Assembly: GCA_946479055.1 (NCBI GenBank)
Contig: CAMLEX010000122.1
Location: forward strand, 1 to 10,222
Direction of reading: 5' to 3'
Length of the DNA: 10,222 bases
Origin: an uncultured Bacteroidota bacterium
GTDB taxonomy: Bacteria > Bacteroidota > Bacteroidia > Chitinophagales > Chitinophagaceae
Part shown: one piece after another, positions 6,293-10,222 of the stretch
Layout: every line of letters starts with the position of its first letter
Position numbering within the stretch: the first letter of the stretch is position 1
Program-made: the position numbers and the translations under genes
Notes under the pieces: generated by a model
Database searches by the model: none
What the model was told of the DNA's origin: nothing
What the model saw: only the letters and a program-made list of their open reading frames with translations

Positions 6293-6886
6293 TTACCAGT
6301 TAGAAAAAAGGCGGTTGAAAATATCATCGGTTAAACCACGGATGATCTCATCTCCCAGGCTGGCTTCTGCTTGCTGTAAAGACATATTACCGGAATATTC
6401 AAAGTTCCTGCTGACATCATATTCCTGGTTTTTATTTGCTTTCTGATCATTAAGGGTGATATGCACCGTAACAGTTAATCTATTGGTTGCTACCTGTTGT
6501 TGAGATATACCCGAGGTGCTAAAAGCATAATTGGTAATCTTTCCACCAACTATCCAATCCGCATTGTCATTATTTGTTTGGGATAGTCTTGTTTGTCCAA
6601 CGATCTTTTGACGCAGTTTATCGGTAAGGCGTGGGCTTAGCTGCGGGTTAACATAAGGCGCCTTATTTTCTATGAAATTTACTTTGACAGTTTTGATACT
6701 ATCAGGAATAGAAATATCACGGAATTTGTAAACATTACAACTGCTGTTACCTGCAGCTATGAAAACCAATGCCACTGCAATAAGTACGATATACGAAGTA
6801 CGAAGAACATTATGGATGTAACGTCTTTTCTGACTACTGTCCCGGCAGCTCTCGGGATCTGATTTCTGACTTCCTATTTTATTCAT
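6293..6886 (-). CDS. lptE: LptE-like LPS-assembly lipoprotein
   Basis: This 197-residue protein resembles the Bacteroidota LptE family (LPS-assembly lipoprotein, partner of LptD in the outer membrane). The mature part begins CNVYKFRDISIPDSIKTVKVNFIENKA with NPQLSPRLTDKLRQKI, the usual start of that domain. The Cys at 50 is the predicted lipidation site after a hydrophobic stretch (32-46), though the preceding residues NSS are a poor lipobox. Residues 5-35 are encoded by a repeat element (two heptad tracts around a palindrome), so the first 30 residues are unlike a normal signal peptide. The preferred ATG (6886) overlaps the activator stop by 8 nt; an ATG at 6895 adds three residues. No better internal ATG exists before the signal helix. 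Function follows from family resemblance and context with secG. Confidence 0.8.
   Translation of the reverse strand: MNKIGSQKSDPESCRDSSQKRRYIHNVLRTSYIVLIAVALVFIAAGNSSCNVYKFRDISIPDSIKTVKVNFIENKAPYVNPQLSPRLTDKLRQKIVGQTRLSQTNNDNADWIVGGKITNYAFSTSGISQQQVATNRLTVTVHITLNDQKANKNQEYDVSRNFEYSGNMSLQQAEASLGDEIIRGLTDDIFNRLFSNW
6782..6873 (-). repeat. Composite repeat element: two heptad tracts plus TCCCG/CGGGA palindrome, inside the lptE 5' coding region
   Basis: On the minus strand, GAAGTCA (6873-6867) is followed by GAAATCA (6866-6860). An 18-bp imperfect palindrome with arms TCCCG and CGGGA and centre AGCT comes next (6857-6840, 14 of 18 positions self-complementary). After it GTAGTCA (6837-6831) and GAAAAGA (6830-6824) resume the same heptad type. 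A second tract, 6809-6782, has the unit CGTACTT twice with CGTATAT between and TGTTCTT before, in exact 7-bp phase. The whole element is translated as LptE residues 5-35. Confidence 0.65.
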
Positions 6887-8120
6887 CAATATCATATTCT
6901 TTCAGTTTCCTGTATAAGGTTCTTTCGCTGATGCCCAGGTCAAGTGCAGCATCTTTTCTTTTGCTTTTATGTTTCTTCAATGCTTTTACGATCAACTCCT
7001 TTTCCTTGTCCATGATGTTAAGGCTCTCTTCTACTTCTTCGTGTTCGTGTATATCATTATTCATGATAACAGGTTGCATAGCCTGTGGAGCATGTTGAAC
7101 CTGGGGAACAAGGAAAGATTGAAGCGCCTCATGAGATTTCAATTCTTTCAGTTCATTGATAAACGCATGATCTTTTGTTGCCGTGCCCGGATTTTGTAAT
7201 ACTTCCAGAAACATCCGCTTTAGCTCTGTCACATCTTTCTTCATATCGAAGAAAAGTTTGTATAACATCTCTCTTTCATTGCCGAAATCCTGCGTTGCTG
7301 TTGCATGTTGCGTGGTCAATGCCGGCAAACGATTATTTGAATAAGGCTGCAAAAATTTATTGAGATCTTTAGCCGTTATATTTTTATCCTGCGAAAGAAC
7401 TGAAATTTGTTCTGCAATATTCTTCAATTCCCGCACATTGCCGGGCCAGGGATAGTTAATTAACAGGTTTTTCGCTTCCTCATCTAATTGTACCGACGCT
7501 GTTTTGTATTTGTCTGCAAAGTCGGCTGCAAATTTCCGGAACAGGATATGTATATCTTCTTTACGATCATGCAATGCCGGTACACGAATAGGCACTGTAC
7601 TTAAACGGTAGTAAAGATCTTCCCTGAACCTGCCTTGCTGTACCAATTGCATCAAATCTTTATTGGTAGCGGCAATGACCCTTACATCGGTCTTCTGCAC
7701 TTTACTGGAACCTACACGAATGTATTCACCAGCTTCCAATACTCTCAGTAATCTTGCCTGTGTACCCAATGGCAATTCACCGATCTCATCCAGGAAAATA
7801 GTGCCCCCATTTACCGTTTCAAAATATCCTTTCCGGGAATCTACTGCTCCGGTGAACGAACCTTTTTCATGACCGAATAATTCCGAGTCGATGGTTCCTT
7901 CCGGTATAGCGCCACAATTGACGGCAATAAAAGGATTATGTTTCCTGTTGGATAGCGAATGAATGATCATGGAAAAAGCTTCTTTACCTACACCACTTTC
8001 TCCATTTATTAATACGGTAAGATCGGTATTGGACACTTGTATGGCTACTTGTAAAGCATAGTTCAATGCCGGAGAGTTGCCAATGATACCAAAACGATTT
8101 TTTATTGATTGAATGTCCAT
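6879..8120 (-). CDS. Sigma-54-dependent activator (AAA+ / Fis-type), without receiver domain
   Basis: This 413-residue bacterial enhancer-binding protein remodels RNA polymerase-sigma-54 with ATP. The AAA+ domain starts almost at the N-terminus: Walker A GESGVGKE (40-47), the sigma-54-contacting loop GSFTGA (87-92), Walker B GTIFLDE (106-112), Arg-finger region FREDLYYRL (165-173) and sensor II WPGNVREL (225-232). A long linker (about 258-370) precedes a Fis-type helix-turn-helix (about 376-409, AALDLGISERTLYRKLKEY). There is no phospho-receiver, GAF or PAS domain, so activity may be set by a partner protein or by expression, as in PspF (inference). The ATG at 8120 is chosen over a TTG at 8144: it fits the IIGNSP-type AAA start and lies 4 nt past the hepT stop. 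No -24/-12 promoter was found here, so its targets are probably elsewhere. Confidence 0.93.
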   Translation of the reverse strand: MDIQSIKNRFGIIGNSPALNYALQVAIQVSNTDLTVLINGESGVGKEAFSMIIHSLSNRKHNPFIAVNCGAIPEGTIDSELFGHEKGSFTGAVDSRKGYFETVNGGTIFLDEIGELPLGTQARLLRVLEAGEYIRVGSSKVQKTDVRVIAATNKDLMQLVQQGRFREDLYYRLSTVPIRVPALHDRKEDIHILFRKFAADFADKYKTASVQLDEEAKNLLINYPWPGNVRELKNIAEQISVLSQDKNITAKDLNKFLQPYSNNRLPALTTQHATATQDFGNEREMLYKLFFDMKKDVTELKRMFLEVLQNPGTATKDHAFINELKELKSHEALQSFLVPQVQHAPQAMQPVIMNNDIHEHEEVEESLNIMDKEKELIVKALKKHKSKRKDAALDLGISERTLYRKLKEYDIDE

Positions 8121-8124
8121 AAAT

Positions 8125-8478
8125 TTATGTCTGATGTTCGTCAAAAAATTTCAAAAGAGCGATTACTTCAAATTTAAGGACGGGAAGATTTTTAGTTATT
8201 ATCATGAATAAATCTGCTGCTCTCACGAGGTCATAATCATGAACTATAATATGCCGTAATCCCTTAATTTTAGTCTTATCTGTTATAGCAAGAGACGGGT
8301 CAATTTTGTCAGCCTGGAAAATTGCTTCACCAATGATGGAAAATCTTCTGCATAATGCATCAAATAACATTTGATTGTTTTCTATTTGGGTTACGTCCTT
8401 AACATTTGTTGTATAACTTTCAATATCTTCAATTGACAGTCTTACATCTTCGATATATTTTGCGATATTATGCTTCAT
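8125..8478 (-). CDS. hepT: HepT-like HEPN RNase toxin (DUF86)
   Basis: This 117-residue all-helical HEPN protein is the toxin of the MntA-HepT type VII toxin-antitoxin system. The catalytic motif RxxxxHxY is present as RHIIVHDY (Arg75, His80, Tyr82). In characterised pairs the Tyr is the residue adenylylated by MntA to silence the RNase. Flanking features also fit the DUF86 family: FSIIGEAIFQ (46-55) and the C-terminal LPVLKFEVIALL. All the key residues are intact, so the toxin appears functional. The start (ATG 8478) overlaps the mntA end by 11 nt, ensuring antitoxin is made first. The stop is 4 nt from the sigma-54 activator ATG. The target RNA is unknown. Confidence 0.9.
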   Translation of the reverse strand: MKHNIAKYIEDVRLSIEDIESYTTNVKDVTQIENNQMLFDALCRRFSIIGEAIFQADKIDPSLAITDKTKIKGLRHIIVHDYDLVRAADLFMIITKNLPVLKFEVIALLKFFDEHQT

Positions 8479-8782
8479 AAATCTTCAGCCTGTCATCCAT
8501 AATAGATTTTAAAAAATATTTATTTCTTATTCCCTTTTCCGATACAAGATCAACTTTTCTACCTATTATTTCCTCCAGTTTAAAAAGCAGGTCAAAATAA
8601 TCATAATTACTAACCGGTAGGCCCTTTTCATCCATGAACATAGTATAGAGAAAATCTATGTCACTTTCTTTGGTATAGTCACTACTTCTTGCTGCAGAAC
8701 CAAAAAGATAAAGGCTTTTAACCTGCATCTGTTTGCAGGTTTCAATTATTTTATCCAGATTTTTTTTTATTTCAGGTATCAT
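8468..8782 (-). CDS. mntA: MntA-like minimal nucleotidyltransferase antitoxin
   Basis: This 104-residue MNT-fold protein is the antitoxin of the HepT pair; in studied systems it transfers AMP to the HepT Tyr. The strand and active site are SLYLFGSAARSSDYTKESD with Gly28-Ser29 and the metal-binding Asp41 and Asp43 (SDIDFL); a third acidic residue is Asp78 in RKVDLV. The spacer between GS and DxD is 11 residues, one longer than the canonical GSx10DxD. The extra residue lies in the turn (SSDY) and need not disrupt activity, but it is unusual. The ATG (8782) lies 4 nt after the miaB stop and the gene overlaps hepT by 11 nt. No promoter is visible in the tiny gap, so expression probably depends on readthrough from miaB or a promoter within it. 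Confidence 0.88.
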   Translation of the reverse strand: MIPEIKKNLDKIIETCKQMQVKSLYLFGSAARSSDYTKESDIDFLYTMFMDEKGLPVSNYDYFDLLFKLEEIIGRKVDLVSEKGIRNKYFLKSIMDDRLKIYEA

Positions 8783-8786
8783 AAAA

Positions 8787-10222
8787 TTATTGTGCTATGT
8801 TGCCCAACAATGTTCCCTGGGTACAATCCTCCGCTTTTACCATCACGTAATCACCTTTTTTAAAATTGTAATGTTCTTTCGGAAAAACAAAAACCTTACC
8901 GTGAGAACTTCTTCCCATCCAGTCAGTATCGCTTTTTTTACTTTCTCCTTCAATTAATATCTTGAATGTTTTGCCCAGATCTCTTTTATTACTTGCCAGT
9001 GAAAGCCGGTTTTGAACTTCAACGATTTCAGCCAGTCTTCTTTTCTTTGTATCCAGCGAAACATCATCTATATATCTTCTTTGTGCCAGCGTACCCGGAC
9101 GTTCACTATAAAAATACATGTAGGAATAGTCGTATTGAGAATATTCCATGATGCTCAGAGTATCCCCGTGATCTTTTTCTGTTTCTGTACTAAAGCCTGC
9201 AATGATATCGCTGCTGATACCGCATCCGGGAATGATTTCCCTGATCCGATTTACTTTGGCCATATACCATTCTCTTGTATACGTACGGTTCATCAGTTGT
9301 AAAACTCTTGTTGATCCGCTTTGCACCGGCAGGTGAATATAGTCGCAAATGTTTTCATACTTCGCAATGGTATGCAATACCTCATCTGTTATATCTTTTG
9401 GATGCGAAGTGGAAAAACGAATGCGAAGCAGGGGAGAGATTAATGCAACTTTTTCTAATAGTTTGGCAAATGTGATTGTGTTATCCGTTTCTGGTTTCTC
9501 GTTGCCAGATGTCAATTGTGCATGGCCTGTCGTCTGTTGCTGGTCCGGGGTATAATAATAGGAATCTACATTCTGACCCAATAGAGTTACTTCCCTGTAT
9601 CCGCTTTCAAAAAGATCTCTGCATTCAGCAACAATACTTTCCGCATCACGGCTTCTTTCTCTTCCTCTTGTAAATGGCACTACACAAAACGAGCACATAT
9701 TATTGCAACCCCGCATGATACTTACAAATGCAGAAATGCCATTACTATTTAAACGAACCGGGGAGATATCAGCATAGGTTTCATCGCGGCTCAATAAAAC
9801 ATTGATCGCTTTTTGGCCGGTTTCCGCTTCTCCTACCAGGGCTGGCAAAGAACGATAAGCATCAGGGCCCACAACGATATCAACCAATTTTTCTTCTTCT
9901 ACAAATTTTGCTTTCAATCTTTCCGCCATGCAGCCCAATACACCTACCAGGGTGCCGGGTTTAGCCTTCTTAAGTTTACGAAATTCCGTCAAACGCTTAC
10001 GAACAGTCTGTTCCGCTTTTTCCCGGATAGAACAGGTATTTACAAATATCAGATCCGCCTCTTCTACATTGCGGGTAGCTCCAAAGCCTTCTTTATTTAA
10101 AATAGCCGCTACCACTTCGCTATCTGCAAAATTCATAGCGCAGCCATAACTTTCTATATAAAACCGTTTGCGATAAGCAATTGGATCATTTGTAAAAGGG
10201 GCATATGCCTCTCCCTGCCTTG
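8787..10222 (-). CDS. miaB: tRNA-2-methylthio-N6-dimethylallyladenosine synthase MiaB, 5' end cut by the right edge
   Basis: The frame stays open to the right edge, giving 477 visible residues. It is a radical-SAM methylthiotransferase that converts i6A37 to ms2i6A37 in tRNAs. The N-terminal UPF0004 domain shows all three auxiliary-cluster Cys: [25 protein letters not shown] and GVLGCMAE (visible residues 27, 63 and 97). The radical-SAM motif is [10 protein letters not shown] (Cys 172, 176, 179). A C-terminal TRAM domain runs from about [12 protein letters not shown] to the end. The first in-frame ATG (10136) cannot be the start, because it falls after the essential first Cys. Between QNVDSYYY and FAKLLEKV is an insert; 21 residues of it (visible 227-247) are encoded by a 63-bp heptad-periodic block. 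The gene leads into mntA after 4 nt. Confidence 0.97.
   Translation of the reverse strand, partial: RQGEAYAPFTNDPIAYRKRFYIESYGCAMNFADSEVVAAILNKEGFGATRNVEEADLIFVNTCSIREKAEQTVRKRLTEFRKLKKAKPGTLVGVLGCMAERLKAKFVEEEKLVDIVVGPDAYRSLPALVGEAETGQKAINVLLSRDETYADISPVRLNSNGISAFVSIMRGCNNMCSFCVVPFTRGRERSRDAESIVAECRDLFESGYREVTLLGQNVDSYYYTPDQQQTTGHAQLTSGNEKPETDNTITFAKLLEKVALISPLLRIRFSTSHPKDITDEVLHTIAKYENICDYIHLPVQSGSTRVLQLMNRTYTREWYMAKVNRIREIIPGCGISSDIIAGFSTETEKDHGDTLSIMEYSQYDYSYMYFYSERPGTLAQRRYIDDVSLDTKKRRLAEIVEVQNRLSLASNKRDLGKTFKILIEGESKKSDTDWMGRSSHGKVFVFPKEHYNFKKGDYVMVKAEDCTQGTLLGNIAQ
9480..9542 (-). repeat. In-frame degenerate heptad array inside miaB (9 x 7 bp)
   Basis: Read on the minus strand from 9542, the sequence divides into nine 7-bp units. 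Five end in AAC (first CAGCAAC; last four including GAGAAAC, CAGAAAC and GGATAAC in direct succession at 9500-9480). The second ends in GAC, and the middle three are degenerate. The 63 bp equals 21 codons, so the frame is kept. The peptide is hydrophilic (Gln, Thr, Gly, Asn, Glu) and sits in a loop that varies among MiaB proteins. Confidence 0.6.

Noticed and set aside
7292..7320. Possible heptad array (TTGC recurring) in the activator linker
   Set aside because: Spacings are 6, 7 and 7, and the stretch is simple Gln/Ala/Thr linker coding; too weak to call with the others.
8121..8144. TTG at 8144 as start of the sigma-54 activator
   Set aside because: It would overlap hepT; the ATG at 8120, 4 nt past the hepT stop, is the better start.
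10134..10136. ATG as the miaB start
   Set aside because: The frame stays open upstream to the window edge and encodes FYIESYGCA, including the conserved first cluster Cys, so the real start lies beyond 10222.
1..10222. CRISPR array, tRNA, rRNA, IS element or phage genes
   Set aside because: No direct-repeat/spacer pattern, no cloverleaf-like segment, and no transposase or integrase coding region was seen on either strand.

Overview
The window looks like chromosomal DNA of a Bacteroidota bacterium, most likely near the Chitinophagaceae. This rests on the AT-leaning composition, the near absence of Shine-Dalgarno sites, promoter-like TTG-N19-TA boxes, and the syntenic run miaB / sigma-54 activator / lptE / TPR-like protein / secG, which I recall from that phylum. 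The assignment is inference; no 16S gene is present.

Left part (1-1755). The 5' part of a CoA-acylating methylmalonate-semialdehyde dehydrogenase gene (minus strand) runs off the left edge. It diverges from a plus-strand pair, trmH (tRNA Gm18 methyltransferase) and a secreted TlpA-like thioredoxin. A 94-bp divergent promoter region lies between them. The thioredoxin gene meets a small two-helix membrane protein gene tail to tail, with overlapping stop codons.

Middle part (1752-4954). All genes are on the minus strand. In transcription order they are mltG (endolytic murein transglycosylase), a YihY/BrkB-family membrane protein, an exported redoxin with CNTC and a C-terminal Cys, and the small membrane protein. 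The first three are closely spaced and probably form an envelope-related operon.

Right part (4955-10222). One long minus-strand transcription unit is likely: miaB (5' end beyond the right edge), mntA, hepT, a receiver-less sigma-54 activator, lptE, an uncharacterised acidic/TPR-like protein, then secG. It ends at a strong intrinsic terminator (4962-4986). The MntA-HepT toxin-antitoxin pair sits between miaB and the activator with only 4 nt on each side.

The most unusual signal is a set of degenerate tandem repeats with a strict 7-bp period, each with a different heptamer sequence. They are found between genes (1240-1267; weaker at 2103-2125) and inside coding regions. One is an in-frame 63-bp block in miaB (9480-9542). 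The other is a composite of two heptad tracts around a TCCCG/CGGGA palindrome that encodes the N-terminus and part of the signal peptide of LptE (6782-6873). A 7-bp period is not a codon period, so these look like repeat elements tolerated in, or captured by, genes. No rRNA, tRNA, CRISPR array, transposase or phage gene was seen.
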